Assembly: GCA_964639225.1 (NCBI GenBank)
Contig: CAZXCK010000013.1
Coordinates: forward strand, 1 to 60,416
Origin: CAZXCK01 sp964639225
GTDB taxonomy: Bacteria > Chloroflexota > Anaerolineae > Aggregatilineales > Phototrophicaceae
Direction: 5' to 3'
Length of the DNA stretch: 60,416 nt
Under the pieces are notes generated by a model. It saw only the letters and a list, made by a program, of their open reading frames with translations, made no database searches and was not told the DNA's origin. The translations under genes and the position numbers were made by a program. Below, piece after piece: positions 23,602 to 31,876 of this stretch (its first letter is position 1; every line of letters starts with the position of its first letter).

Positions 23602-25509
23602 ATGCGCAGAAACAACCATCTTCTGACCGTGCTGCTGATCCTGGTGGCGCTGCTGGTATCGTCGTCGCTGGGCGTAATGGCCCAGGATGATGACTTCCAA
23701 TTCGTTCTGGCGGACCGCATCCAGGAGAAAGTGGATGCCGGTGAAGAACTTGTCATCCGCGTCAGCTACCATGACGTCTCCAACGAGTTCGCCCCCTTCA
23801 TCCGCGCCGGTGTGGAACGCGCCGCCGACGAACTGGGCGTCGATGCTCGCATGATCGGCCCGGTTGGCGCCGATGCCGACGTGCAGGTGTCTGAAATCGA
23901 GACCCTGCTCGACAGCGTGGACGGCCTGGCCGTGTCGTCAGTCAGCACCGACGCGCTGGCCCCGGTCATCGACCGCGCCATCGAGCTGGGCATCCCCGTC
24001 GTCACCTTCAACACCGACAACCCCGACAGCGACCGCCTCGCCTTCGCCGGCCAGGACCTGGTGGAGTCGGGCCGCGCCGCCGGTCATCTGATGGCCGAGC
24101 AGCTCGGCGGTGAGGGCAACGTCATCATCACCACTCTGGACGCCGCTGCCCAGTGGTCCATCGACCGCGAAACCGGCGCCCGCGAAGCCCTGGCCGAGTA
24201 CGAAGGCATCAACGTACTGACCACCGTCAACACCGGCACCGAGCCGCAGGAAATCTACTCCAACATCGAGAATGCCATGCTGGCTAACCCCAACGTCGAT
24301 GGCATCCTCTCGCTGGAGTGCTGCTCCAACCCCGCCGCCGGCGAATACGTGCTGCGTAACGGGCTGGTCGGCGAAGTGACCGTCGTCGGCTTCGACCTGC
24401 TGCCGCAGACCGTCGAACTGATCTACGAGGGCGCCATCGCCGCCACTATCGACCAGGCTCCGGAACGCCAGGGCTTTGAGGCCGTCAACATGCTGGTCCA
24501 GTTCCTCAATGGCGAAGAACTGGAAGATGTGGACACCGGCGTCGGCATCTACACCATCGACAACATCGACGACGCCTTTGCTGAAGAAGATGAAGGCGTA
24601 GAAGGCGTTAGCCTGGAAGACTTCGCGCTGGCGGAACGCATTCAGGCCAAGCTGGACGCTGGCGAAGATCTCGTCATCCGCGTCAGCTACCATGACGTCT
24701 CCAACGAGTTCGCCCCCTTCATCCGCGCCGGTGTGGAACGCGCCGCCGACGAACTGGGCGTCGATGCTCGCATGATCGGCCCGGTTGGCGCCGATGCCGA
24801 CGTGCAGGTGTCTGAAATCGAGACCCTGCTCGACAGCGTGGACGGCCTGGCCGTGTCGTCAGTCAGCACCGACGCGCTGGCCCCGGTCATCGACCGCGCC
24901 ATCGAGCTGGGCATCCCCGTCGTCACCTTCAACACCGACAACCCCGACAGCGACCGCCTCGCCTTCGCCGGCCAGGACCTGGTGGAGTCGGGCCGCGCCG
25001 CCGGTCATCTGATGGCCGAGCAGCTCGGCGGTGAGGGCAACGTCATCATCACCACTCTGGACGCCGCTGCCCAGTGGTCCATCGACCGCGAAACCGGCGC
25101 CCGCGAAGCCCTGGCCGAGTACGAAGGCATCAACGTACTGACCACCGTCAACACCGGCACCGAGCCGCAGGAAATCTACTCCAACATCGAGAATGCCATG
25201 CTGGCTAACCCCAACGTCGATGGCATCCTCTCGCTGGAGTGCTGCTCCAACCCCGCCGCCGGCGAATACGTGCTGCGTAACGGGCTGGTCGGCGAAGTGG
25301 CCGTGGTCGGCTTCGACCTGCTGCCACAGACGCTGGAACTGATCCAGGAAGGCGCTATTCTGGCCACCATCGATCAGGCTCCGGAAGTCCAGGGCTTTGA
25401 GGCCGTCAACATGCTGGTCCAGTTCCTGGGCGGCGAAACCATCGGCGACGTCGATACCGGCGTGGGTGTGTACACCATCGAGAACCTCGACGAGGTTCTG
25501 CAGGACTAA
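23602..25509 (+). CDS. Sugar ABC transporter substrate-binding protein, tandem two-domain fusion
   Basis: About 635 aa from ATG 23602 (GAGGAG upstream). A signal peptide (TVLLILVALLVSSSLGVMA, cleaved after VMA) exports it; no lipobox was seen. The rest is two copies of a periplasmic-binding fold (~40-325 and ~345-635), each a ribose-binding-like domain with DARMIGPVGADADVQVSEIE near its start and VDTGVG(I/V)YTI near its end. Usual family members have one such domain of about 300-350 aa, so this is a fusion of two. A 627-bp core of the two halves is identical (see the repeat features). It should bring a sugar to the permease at 22488. The linker at ~325-345 is acidic (EEDEGVEGV). Confidence 0.85.
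   Translation: MRRNNHLLTVLLILVALLVSSSLGVMAQDDDFQFVLADRIQEKVDAGEELVIRVSYHDVSNEFAPFIRAGVERAADELGVDARMIGPVGADADVQVSEIETLLDSVDGLAVSSVSTDALAPVIDRAIELGIPVVTFNTDNPDSDRLAFAGQDLVESGRAAGHLMAEQLGGEGNVIITTLDAAAQWSIDRETGAREALAEYEGINVLTTVNTGTEPQEIYSNIENAMLANPNVDGILSLECCSNPAAGEYVLRNGLVGEVTVVGFDLLPQTVELIYEGAIAATIDQAPERQGFEAVNMLVQFLNGEELEDVDTGVGIYTIDNIDDAFAEEDEGVEGVSLEDFALAERIQAKLDAGEDLVIRVSYHDVSNEFAPFIRAGVERAADELGVDARMIGPVGADADVQVSEIETLLDSVDGLAVSSVSTDALAPVIDRAIELGIPVVTFNTDNPDSDRLAFAGQDLVESGRAAGHLMAEQLGGEGNVIITTLDAAAQWSIDRETGAREALAEYEGINVLTTVNTGTEPQEIYSNIENAMLANPNVDGILSLECCSNPAAGEYVLRNGLVGEVAVVGFDLLPQTLELIQEGAILATIDQAPEVQGFEAVNMLVQFLGGETIGDVDTGVGVYTIENLDEVLQD
23752..24378 (+). repeat. Direct repeat copy 1, 627 bp, inside the substrate-binding gene
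   Basis: Identical base for base to 24673-25299, offset 921 bp. The sequences outside this block are related but have diverged, both before it (CTTGTC against CTCGTC) and after it (GTGACC against GTGGCC). The copies are in frame, so both halves of the protein carry the same 209 residues. Confidence 0.95.
24673..25299 (+). repeat. Direct repeat copy 2, 627 bp, inside the substrate-binding gene
   Basis: Second copy of the block at 23752-24378, identical in all positions I compared. The regions between the blocks (24379-24672) and after the second (25300 on) differ from each other, which points to later homogenising of the middle part. Confidence 0.95.
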
Positions 25510-25527
25510 GCGCAGCTTAACTCACCC

Positions 25528-25560
25528 GTGGGGGAATCAGGCAGCCTGCCGTTCCCCCAC
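25528..25560 (+). promoter_or_regulatory. Strong stem-loop between binding protein and ATPase genes
   Basis: GTGGGGGAA (25528-25536) pairs with TTCCCCCAC (25552-25560), 9 bp, with an inner CAGG/CCTG stem. No T-run follows, so it is probably an mRNA-stabilising or partial-attenuation stem that leaves the binding protein at higher level than the transporter genes, as in other ABC operons (inference). Confidence 0.55.
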
Positions 25561-25606
25561 CCTGACCGGCTCGTAATCGGATATACGGGCCGGTCATCAA
25601 AGCGAA

Positions 25607-27211
25607 ATGTCCCGGCAAACCATGCAGGTAACGCCGGATAAAATGGGATTGTCTGAGATGAGCGAAACGCTCGCGCCGATCATTGAACTACGTAACATCA
25701 GCAAACAGTTTCCCGGTGTGCTGGCCCTCGACGATGTGAGCCTGTCCATTTATCCCGGCGAGGTTCACGCTGTACTTGGCGAGAACGGCGCCGGCAAAAG
25801 TACACTGATGAACATCCTGGCCGGAGAAATCCAGCCCACCTCCGGCGAGATCATCTACGACGGCCAGCTCCACGAGATTTCAAACCCGTTTGTGTCGCAG
25901 CAGTTGGGCATCAGCGTCGTCTATCAGGAACTCGCGCTGTGCACCAACCTGAGCATCGCCGAGAACATCTCGCTGGGGTCGGCCTCGTCGCGCTTTGCGC
26001 TGACGTTCGTCCGCCGCAACGAGTTTCGCCGCCGCGCCCAGCAGGCGCTCGAACGCCTGGGCATGCGCAATGTCAACGTCAACCGCCCCGTACGCGAGCT
26101 GTCAGTGGCCCAGCAGCAGATGGTAGAGATCGCCAAAGCGATTTCGCTGGACGCCAGAGTGCTGATCCTCGACGAGCCGAACTCCGCCCTCACCGGCGAA
26201 GAAACCGAGCGCCTGTTCCGTGTGCTGGACCAGCTACGCAGCGAGGGCGTGGCCATCATCTACGTGTCACACCGCCTCGAGGAAGTCGTGCAGATCGCCG
26301 ACCGCATCACCGTGCTGCGCGATGGCCGCTTCATCGACACACTGATGAATACGCCAGACCTCACCATCGAAGACCTCATCACGCGCATGGTTGGCCGCGC
26401 TGTGGATCGCTTCTTCAGCCGCGAGGCAGCCAACGCATCCCGGCCCGATATCGCGCTGGCCGTGCGCGGACTGGCCTCAAAAGATGACAACGTACGCGAT
26501 GTCTCATTCGAGCTGCACAAAGGCGAAGTCCTCGGCATCGCCGGCCTGCCGGATTCCGGCAAGGACGAGTTGGTGAGCTGCATCTTCGGCCTGGCGCATT
26601 ACGACGGCAACATCGAAATCGGCGGCCAGGCGATTCAGGTACGCTCCCCGGCGGAAGCCATCGAACACGGCATGGTCCTCATCCCGGCGGACCGGCGCGG
26701 TTCGGGCGCTATCCTGGTGATGAACGTCGAGGACAACACGGTTGTGTCGAGCCTGAGCCAGGTGAGCCAGGCCGGAGTCATGAACCGCAACGCCTCGCGC
26801 GAGTTGAGCCAGCAGTTCGTCGAGAAACTGGACACACGCATCTCCAGCCTGAAGCAGCGCATGGCGACACTCAGCGGTGGCAACCAGCAGAAAGTCATCC
26901 TGGGGCGCGGACTGGCGACCGCGCCGGAAGTGCTGGTCCTGCACGAACCAACACGCGGCATCGACGTCGGCGCCAAAGTCGAAATCTACCAGATTTTGCA
27001 GCGGCTGGCCCAGGACGGTGTCGGCATCCTGATCGTGTCGTCAGAACTGCCGGAACTCATCAGCCAGTGCGACCGCATTATCGCCATGCATCATGGTCGC
27101 GTAACCGGCATCTTCACCGGCGATAACGCTAACGAAGAGTCCATCCTGTCCTGCATCATGGGCCAGGCCACACACTTTGTCGAAAACGCGGCGCAGACAT
27201 CGCAGACATAA
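25607..27211 (+). CDS. CUT2-type sugar ABC transporter ATP-binding protein (RbsA-like)
   Basis: 534 aa from ATG 25607; ATG 25643 and 25658 are alternatives. Two nucleotide-binding domains in tandem, as in RbsA. Domain 1 has Walker A GENGAGKST (~65), Q-loop VYQELAL, signature LSVAQQQM, Walker B VLILDEPNSAL and the switch His (VSHRLEE). Domain 2 has a degenerate Walker A (GLPDSGKDE), signature LSGGNQQK, and Walker B written VLVLHEPTRGID, in which the usual Asp before Glu is His. One domain being weaker is normal in this family. It powers the permease and binding protein encoded upstream and precedes the kinase by 10 nt. Confidence 0.9.
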   Translation: MSRQTMQVTPDKMGLSEMSETLAPIIELRNISKQFPGVLALDDVSLSIYPGEVHAVLGENGAGKSTLMNILAGEIQPTSGEIIYDGQLHEISNPFVSQQLGISVVYQELALCTNLSIAENISLGSASSRFALTFVRRNEFRRRAQQALERLGMRNVNVNRPVRELSVAQQQMVEIAKAISLDARVLILDEPNSALTGEETERLFRVLDQLRSEGVAIIYVSHRLEEVVQIADRITVLRDGRFIDTLMNTPDLTIEDLITRMVGRAVDRFFSREAANASRPDIALAVRGLASKDDNVRDVSFELHKGEVLGIAGLPDSGKDELVSCIFGLAHYDGNIEIGGQAIQVRSPAEAIEHGMVLIPADRRGSGAILVMNVEDNTVVSSLSQVSQAGVMNRNASRELSQQFVEKLDTRISSLKQRMATLSGGNQQKVILGRGLATAPEVLVLHEPTRGIDVGAKVEIYQILQRLAQDGVGILIVSSELPELISQCDRIIAMHHGRVTGIFTGDNANEESILSCIMGQATHFVENAAQTSQT

Positions 27212-27221
27212 GGAAGGCAAT

Positions 27222-28154
27222 ATGAGCAAATCAATCGTAACCGTTGTCGGCAGTTTCGCGGTGGGCATGACCATCCGCTCCGGCAAGATGCCGGTGTGGG
27301 GCGAGACGCTCATCGGCTCCGACTTTGACATGGGGCCGGGCGGCAAAGGGTCGAACCAGGCAGTCGGAACCTCACGCCTGGGTACCGACTCCTATCTGGT
27401 GGGCCTCATCGGCGAGGACAAGCTGGGCGACATCGCCGTAGACCTCTACCACGCCGAAGGCGTCAACACGGATTATTTCGTGCGCACCGCCGATCACCCC
27501 ACCGGCGTCGGCTTTATCATCCTCAGCGAAACCGGCGACAACTTTATCATCCTGGATATGGGCGCCAACAACCTCATCGACCCGGCTTTTGTTGACCGCG
27601 CCGAAGAGCAGATCGCCCGCAGCGACATCGTCATGTCTGTGCTGGAGATTCCGGTACCGGCGGCGGCGCGCGCAATGGAACTGGGCAAAAAGCACGGTGT
27701 GCGCACCCTGCTGAATCCGGCTCCGGCGGCCCCCCTGCCCGACGATATGCTGCGCCACATCGACATCCTGACGCCCAACGAGTCCGAGTTACGGATTCTG
27801 CTCGGCCTGGCGGCGGACGACCCCACCCCCACGCCAGAACTGGCGCAGCGCCTCAAAGCGCGCGGCGTGCAGACGGTCATCGTCACGATGGGTTCGCGCG
27901 GCGCACTCATCCTCACCGGCGACGACGAAATCATGGTGCCGCCGGTGCCCACCGAAGTCGTCGATACCACCGGCGCGGGTGACGCCTTTAACTCCGGGCT
28001 GGCCGTCGCCATCTCCGAGGGGCGCAACCTGGTCGAGGCGGTCCGCTTCGGCAACTGCGCCGGCTCGCTGGCCTGCACCAGACTGGGCGTGATTCCGTCC
28101 CTGGCCGACCGCGCCACCGTCGATGCCCTTTACCAGCAGACTTACGGTTCTTAA
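27222..28154 (+). CDS. PfkB-family sugar kinase (ribokinase-like)
   Basis: About 310 aa from ATG 27222, with AAGGAAGG upstream; a longer frame from 27177 runs into the ATPase gene and is rejected. Signatures are GPGGKGSNQAVGTSRLG (~35-50), LNPAPAAPLPDDML (~165-180) and DTTGAGDAFNSGLAVA (~250-265, the anion hole and catalytic Asp). It should phosphorylate a pentose or related sugar with ATP in the cytosol. It sits between the transporter ATPase and the mutarotase, matching the rbs-type operon order. The substrate could be ribose, or a derivative of it. Confidence 0.9.
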   Translation: MSKSIVTVVGSFAVGMTIRSGKMPVWGETLIGSDFDMGPGGKGSNQAVGTSRLGTDSYLVGLIGEDKLGDIAVDLYHAEGVNTDYFVRTADHPTGVGFIILSETGDNFIILDMGANNLIDPAFVDRAEEQIARSDIVMSVLEIPVPAAARAMELGKKHGVRTLLNPAPAAPLPDDMLRHIDILTPNESELRILLGLAADDPTPTPELAQRLKARGVQTVIVTMGSRGALILTGDDEIMVPPVPTEVVDTTGAGDAFNSGLAVAISEGRNLVEAVRFGNCAGSLACTRLGVIPSLADRATVDALYQQTYGS

Positions 28155-28179
28155 CCATCACATCAAGGAGCACAACCCA

Positions 28180-28638
28180 ATGAAACGCGGCAAAATCCTG
28201 AACGCTGAACTCAATCACGCCATCGCCTCGATGGGTCACGGCGACCTGATGATCGTATGCGACGCCGGCTTCCCCATCCCCGACGATGCCTGGCGCGTGG
28301 ACCTGGCCATCAAGCCAGACCTGCCCGACCTGGAAACGATCCTCTCGCTCATCAACGAGGACTTCATCACCGAAAAGGTCGCCTACGCCGCCGAGATGGT
28401 GGAGAACAACCCGCCGCTGCTGGAGAAAGTGAAACGCATCTTCCCGGATGCCGAGCACGCCACCCTGCCTCACACCGAGATTCTGGGCGGCATCGCCCGC
28501 CAGGCGAAGGTCATCGTGCGCACCGGCGCGCTGGACCCCTGGGGCAACATCCTGCTCTATTCCGGCGTGGACGCCAAAGCCTTCTTCTCCAAGCCCGGCG
28601 TCAACACGCCACCAGAGTACGCCGCTAAAATCAAGTAA
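28180..28638 (+). CDS. RbsD/FucU-family sugar mutarotase
   Basis: About 152 aa from ATG 28180 (CAAGGAG upstream). It starts MKRGKILNAELNHAIASMGHGDLMIVCDAGFPIP, the hallmark of RbsD, with the conserved His of SMGHGD (~20) and a Tyr/Asn near the C-terminus (YSGVDAKAFFSKP). It interconverts cyclic forms of a sugar such as beta-ribopyranose and beta-ribofuranose, giving the kinase the right anomer or ring. It ends the transporter operon at a bidirectional-looking terminator. Confidence 0.9.
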   Translation: MKRGKILNAELNHAIASMGHGDLMIVCDAGFPIPDDAWRVDLAIKPDLPDLETILSLINEDFITEKVAYAAEMVENNPPLLEKVKRIFPDAEHATLPHTEILGGIARQAKVIVRTGALDPWGNILLYSGVDAKAFFSKPGVNTPPEYAAKIK

Positions 28639-28657
28639 ACCGGCACACGCAACAAAA

Positions 28658-28693
28658 AAGGGACACGTCTGCCCCCTGCAAGGCGTGTCCCTT
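28658..28693. terminator. Bidirectional terminator between convergent genes
   Basis: AAGGGACACG (28658-28667) pairs with CGTGTCCCTT (28684-28693), 10 bp. The stem is preceded by an A-run (A54-A59) that is a T-run on the other strand, so it serves the minus-strand gene 28714-29604, and on the plus strand it closes the rbsD-like gene. Confidence 0.7.
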
Positions 28694-28713
28694 ATGTCAA
28701 CGCTGGGACAGAC

Positions 28714-29604
28714 TTAACCCATGATTTCCTTATGGTTATCCAGCGTGACGCAGATAGGTTCGATGAGATTGTTGGACGGCACGCGCTCCCCGTTGAGGAT
28801 GCGCAGCGCCAGATCGATGAGATGCTCGCCGTACCGTTCCGGGAAGTAAGCCGGCGAGGCGATGAAATGGGTGTTGGGGTTGTTGCGAAATTCGTGGATC
28901 GCCAGGTTGGCCCCCTGGCCGATGACGGCCAGCTTGTCTTCCTGGTCCAGTTCGCGCCCGGCTTCCAGCACGCCCATCGCGGTGTCGTCGTTGGTACACA
29001 TAACGGCCACCCGTTCGACACCAGAGTCGAACCACAACTGAAGAATCGGCAGCGAGCGCTCAAAAGCGATCTCGCGCTGGGTGCCGCCGTCCAGGTAAAG
29101 CACGTTATCACCAGAGAAACTGACCAGGTCCTTAAGCCCGTCCAGGGCAGCGTTGCTGCGATCGCGGATCGCGCTCACGGCGCGCTGCTCAGTCATGATG
29201 AGAACTTTATCAACCTGTCCATCCCAGTTGGCCTGAATCCACTGTCCCAGCGCTTCACCGGCCTGATACCCGGCCCGGTAATTGTCGATACCCAGAAACG
29301 TCGTCAGCGGGAGGGGAATATCGACCGCAATGATCGGAATCCGGTTGTCGCCCGGCGACAGAATGTGACGCAGGTCGTTGCCCAGCCGCTCGTCGATGTG
29401 GTAGATAATGGCCAGATCAACCGGCTTACTGGCGAATTCTTCGGCATTGGCCCGCGCGCGCTCGTTGTCAAAATCGTTATCACGCACAATGAGTTCGATG
29501 TCGGGATGCTTGGCGACGACACGTTCCAGACCCTCGCGCACCAGGGCCGAGAAGGGGATGGATTCGCTCATATTTGAGAAGCCGATAAGGTACTTTCGAG
29601 ACAT
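28714..29604 (-). CDS. Cytosolic periplasmic-binding-fold protein (LacI-type sugar-binding domain without HTH)
   Basis: 296 aa from ATG 29604 (GGAG 5 nt upstream). The whole chain is a type I periplasmic-binding fold (MSRKYLIGFSNMSESIPFSALVREGLERV, later VDIPLPLTTFLGIDNYRAGYQAGEALGQW and VMCTNDDTAMGVLEAGREL). Unlike transport binding proteins it has no signal peptide, and unlike LacI regulators it has no N-terminal DNA-binding domain. It may act as a cytosolic sensor, a mis-annotated export with a later start, or a truncated regulator. It lies convergent with the sugar operon and next to the aldolase gene, so a sugar ligand is likely (inference). Confidence 0.7.
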   Translation of the reverse strand: MSRKYLIGFSNMSESIPFSALVREGLERVVAKHPDIELIVRDNDFDNERARANAEEFASKPVDLAIIYHIDERLGNDLRHILSPGDNRIPIIAVDIPLPLTTFLGIDNYRAGYQAGEALGQWIQANWDGQVDKVLIMTEQRAVSAIRDRSNAALDGLKDLVSFSGDNVLYLDGGTQREIAFERSLPILQLWFDSGVERVAVMCTNDDTAMGVLEAGRELDQEDKLAVIGQGANLAIHEFRNNPNTHFIASPAYFPERYGEHLIDLALRILNGERVPSNNLIEPICVTLDNHKEIMG

Positions 29605-29624
29605 AGTGGCTCCTGACGTGGCTA

Positions 29625-29653
29625 ATAATGCTTACTCTCATACTAGCGCACAA
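29625..29653 (-). promoter_or_regulatory. Promoter for the cytosolic binding-fold gene (minus strand)
   Basis: Read on the minus strand: TTGTGC (29648-29653), a 17-nt spacer and CATTAT (29625-29630). The expected start is near 29618, just upstream of the ATG at 29604. Confidence 0.4.
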
Positions 29654-29711
29654 TGGCGGAGGCAAACCTTAACGATGCGCACCCGGACGAAATCCGCCAG
29701 CACAAACACCA

Positions 29712-29729
29712 CGACCGCCGGAGCGGTCG
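29712..29729 (-). terminator. Hairpin downstream of the DeoC-like gene
   Basis: CGACCGC and GCGGTCG (29712-29718 and 29723-29729) form a 7-bp stem with a 4-nt loop. On the minus strand it lies about 70 nt past the deoC-like stop and is followed by GTGGTGTTTG, a weak T tail. The rest of the 29605-29797 gap shows nothing else I can name. Confidence 0.4.
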
Positions 29730-29797
29730 CGGTGCATGGAGGATGGAACCCGGTAATTGTCGTCGTGTGATGAGGGGAAAACAGGCGAAACCCGAAC

Positions 29798-30511
29798 TCA
29801 GTAACCGGCCTCGCCTTTGACTTCGACCCGGTCCAGAATCTGCACGCCGGCGCTGGTGCCCAGCAGATCGGCCCCGGCGTTAATCAGATCGATCACCTGC
29901 TCGTAGCTTTTGATGCCACCGGAGGCTTTGACCCGCACATGGTCGGCGAGTGTCTCGCGCAGCAAACGAATATTCTGGGGCGTAGCCGGTGCCAGGTGCG
30001 GCCCCGTGCCGCTGGAGTTCTTCACCCAGGGCACACCCGCTTCCTGGAGCAGCAGCGCGGCGCGCCGTTGTTCGGCCTCGTCCTGAATGTAGCCCAGTTC
30101 CAGCATGGCCTTGATCGGCATGCCATCGGCGGCGGCCACCAGCGCGGCGGACTCGGCCCGGAACTCATCGTACATGCCGGAGATAAAATAACCCATGTTG
30201 GGCTGGTAATCGAGTTCGTCGGCGCCCAGCGCCATGCACTCACGGACCAGCGCGACCTTAGCATGAACACTGTCGTTGCCCAGCCCAAAGCTGATAGCCG
30301 TCGCCACCCGCACGCCCGTCCCGCGCAGGATGTCCTTTGCCAGCGGCACCCAGCACATAGAGATCATGGCGGCGTTAAAACGATGCTCGGCGGCCTGCTC
30401 GATGTGCGCCACCATCTCGGCGCGGGTAGCATCGGGCCGGACCAGTGTGTATTGGAGATAAGATGCCAGTTCTGACCGGGAAAGCTCGGAGATACTGCGA
30501 TTTACGCTCAT
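29798..30511 (-). CDS. DeoC-family aldolase (deoxyribose-phosphate aldolase-like)
   Basis: About 237 aa from ATG 30511 (MSVNRSISELSRSELASYLQYTLVRPDATRAEM); a longer frame to 30577 has no ribosome binding site and would cross the regulatory element. It shows the DERA pattern: LQYTLVRPDAT (~20), GADELDYQPNMGYF with the catalytic Asp (~100), VKNSSGTG and VKASGGI near the C-terminus carrying the two active-site Lys residues (~170 and ~200). It should cleave or form a C-C bond in a 2-deoxy- or related sugar phosphate. It is divergent from the URO-D/corrinoid pair, with the shared operator between. Confidence 0.85.
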   Translation of the reverse strand: MSVNRSISELSRSELASYLQYTLVRPDATRAEMVAHIEQAAEHRFNAAMISMCWVPLAKDILRGTGVRVATAISFGLGNDSVHAKVALVRECMALGADELDYQPNMGYFISGMYDEFRAESAALVAAADGMPIKAMLELGYIQDEAEQRRAALLLQEAGVPWVKNSSGTGPHLAPATPQNIRLLRETLADHVRVKASGGIKSYEQVIDLINAGADLLGTSAGVQILDRVEVKGEAGY

Positions 30512-30570
30512 TTTTACCCCGAATCTACACTGTGGATGCGAATATGCAACTAGTATCATCATAGCGCGTA

Positions 30571-30599
30571 TTGGCATAGATGTCTATAGACGTTTATAT
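30571..30599 (+). promoter_or_regulatory. Shared operator inside a promoter for the URO-D/corrinoid pair
   Basis: TTGGCA (30571-30576), 17 nt, TTATAT (30594-30599) form a plausible plus-strand promoter. The spacer holds the 22-bp element 30576-30597 (core GATGTCTATAGACG). It differs from the gntR promoter element at only 2 of 22 positions (A/C and C/T at positions 9 and 12). Because it lies between -35 and -10, binding there would block transcription. It is also between the divergent deoC-like and URO-D genes, so one protein could control both. Confidence 0.6.
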
Positions 30600-30639
30600 C
30601 ATCCATTAGCCTATCAAGCTTTCAGGAAGGCGCAGACTT

Positions 30640-31824
30640 ATGACCACTGATCCGCAAAACCCCATCACACCCCGCCAGCGCGTCAATACCGCCCTGGCCC
30701 ACCAGCAGCCAGACCGCGCGCCGGTGGACTTCCTGGCGACCAACGAAATCTGGCAGCGCCTCATCGACCACATCCAGCCAGACGCGGCGGCGGTAGGCCC
30801 ATCCGAATACTTCGATCCGCAGCGCGAGGCGCTGCTGCGCCACTTTGAAGTGGACTGCCGCGTCATCTCTTACGATATGTTCTGCAACCCGCCCGAATCG
30901 ATGCTAAGGCCCGGCGCCACCGTCGAATGGTGGGACGTTCTCAGCCGGTCCACGCCCTGCCGCATGTGGCGCCAGCGCCTGCCCAACGGCGAGCTGTACG
31001 ACATCCTGGGACGCCACACGCGCGTCGTCGAAAACCCGACCGGTGCCTACGAGGAAAGCGCCAGCTATCCCCTGGCAGCGGCCCAGAGCGTCAGCGATCT
31101 GCAGGCGTTCACCTGGCCCGACCCCGACTGGTGGGACTTCAGCCCGGTGAATGCCATCCTCGACCACCTCGAACCGTATCATGTGCGCTTCCGCATCGGC
31201 TCGGTGTTCGAGGTCGCCTGGCAGTTGCGCGGCATGGAGCAGTTCATGCTGGACATGGCCATGACGCCCGAGCTGCCGCAGTACATCATGGAGCGCCTGG
31301 CCGATCTCTACGTAGAGAACACCCGCCGCCTGCTGGAACAGGTCGGCGACCGGCTGGACATGGTATACTTTTACGATGATGTCGCCAGCCAGGCCAATCT
31401 GCTGATGTCGCGCACCATGTGGGAGCAGTTGATCCGCCCCCATCACGCGCGCATCGTCGAGACGGTTAAGCCTTATGGCGTTAAAATCATGTATCATAGT
31501 GATGGCGCACTGCGCCCGCTAATACCCGATCTGATCGAGCTGGGCGTGGATGTCCTCAATCCGGTGCAGGCCGATGCCAAAGGCATGGAGCCAGAGGGGC
31601 TGAAAGCCGACTTTGGCGACCGTTTGTCTTTCCACGGCGGTATCGATATTATCAAAACGCTGCCGCAGGGCACACCAGAGGATGTTCAGAGCGAAGTACG
31701 CGAGCGCATCCGCGTACTCGGTCAGGACGGCGGCTACATTCTGGCAAGTTCGCACCATATCCAGTCGGATACACCGGTCGAAAATGTGCTGGCCATGTAC
31801 GATCTGCGTTTGCGCACGGAATGA
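30640..31824 (+). CDS. URO-D superfamily methyltransferase-type protein, partner of a corrinoid protein
   Basis: 394 aa. The N-terminus TPRQRVNTALAHQQPDRAPVDFLATNEIW is the URO-D superfamily signature. The C-terminal half (KIMYHSDGALRPLIPDLIELGVDVLNPVQADAKGM, ~280-320; LSFHGGIDIIKTLPQGTPEDVQSEVRER) fits corrinoid-dependent methyltransferases of the MtvB/MtaA type rather than HemE. It is followed after 52 nt by a corrinoid protein gene, which is the classical partner. In acetogen O-demethylases such a pair moves a methyl group from a methoxy substrate to the cobalt of the corrinoid. Whether it is methyltransferase I or II is uncertain. Confidence 0.75.
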   Translation: MTTDPQNPITPRQRVNTALAHQQPDRAPVDFLATNEIWQRLIDHIQPDAAAVGPSEYFDPQREALLRHFEVDCRVISYDMFCNPPESMLRPGATVEWWDVLSRSTPCRMWRQRLPNGELYDILGRHTRVVENPTGAYEESASYPLAAAQSVSDLQAFTWPDPDWWDFSPVNAILDHLEPYHVRFRIGSVFEVAWQLRGMEQFMLDMAMTPELPQYIMERLADLYVENTRRLLEQVGDRLDMVYFYDDVASQANLLMSRTMWEQLIRPHHARIVETVKPYGVKIMYHSDGALRPLIPDLIELGVDVLNPVQADAKGMEPEGLKADFGDRLSFHGGIDIIKTLPQGTPEDVQSEVRERIRVLGQDGGYILASSHHIQSDTPVENVLAMYDLRLRTE

Positions 31825-31876
31825 GCGTTTACAACTACAGCGGTAACCATATCCCATCACAGGGGGGAGTGTTTCA

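Noticed and set aside
23752..25299. Two identical 627-bp blocks as pure assembly duplication
   Set aside because: Considered, but the flanks of the two copies differ at the nucleotide level and the frame runs through both, so an artefact that duplicates one read is unlikely. Long reads would settle it.
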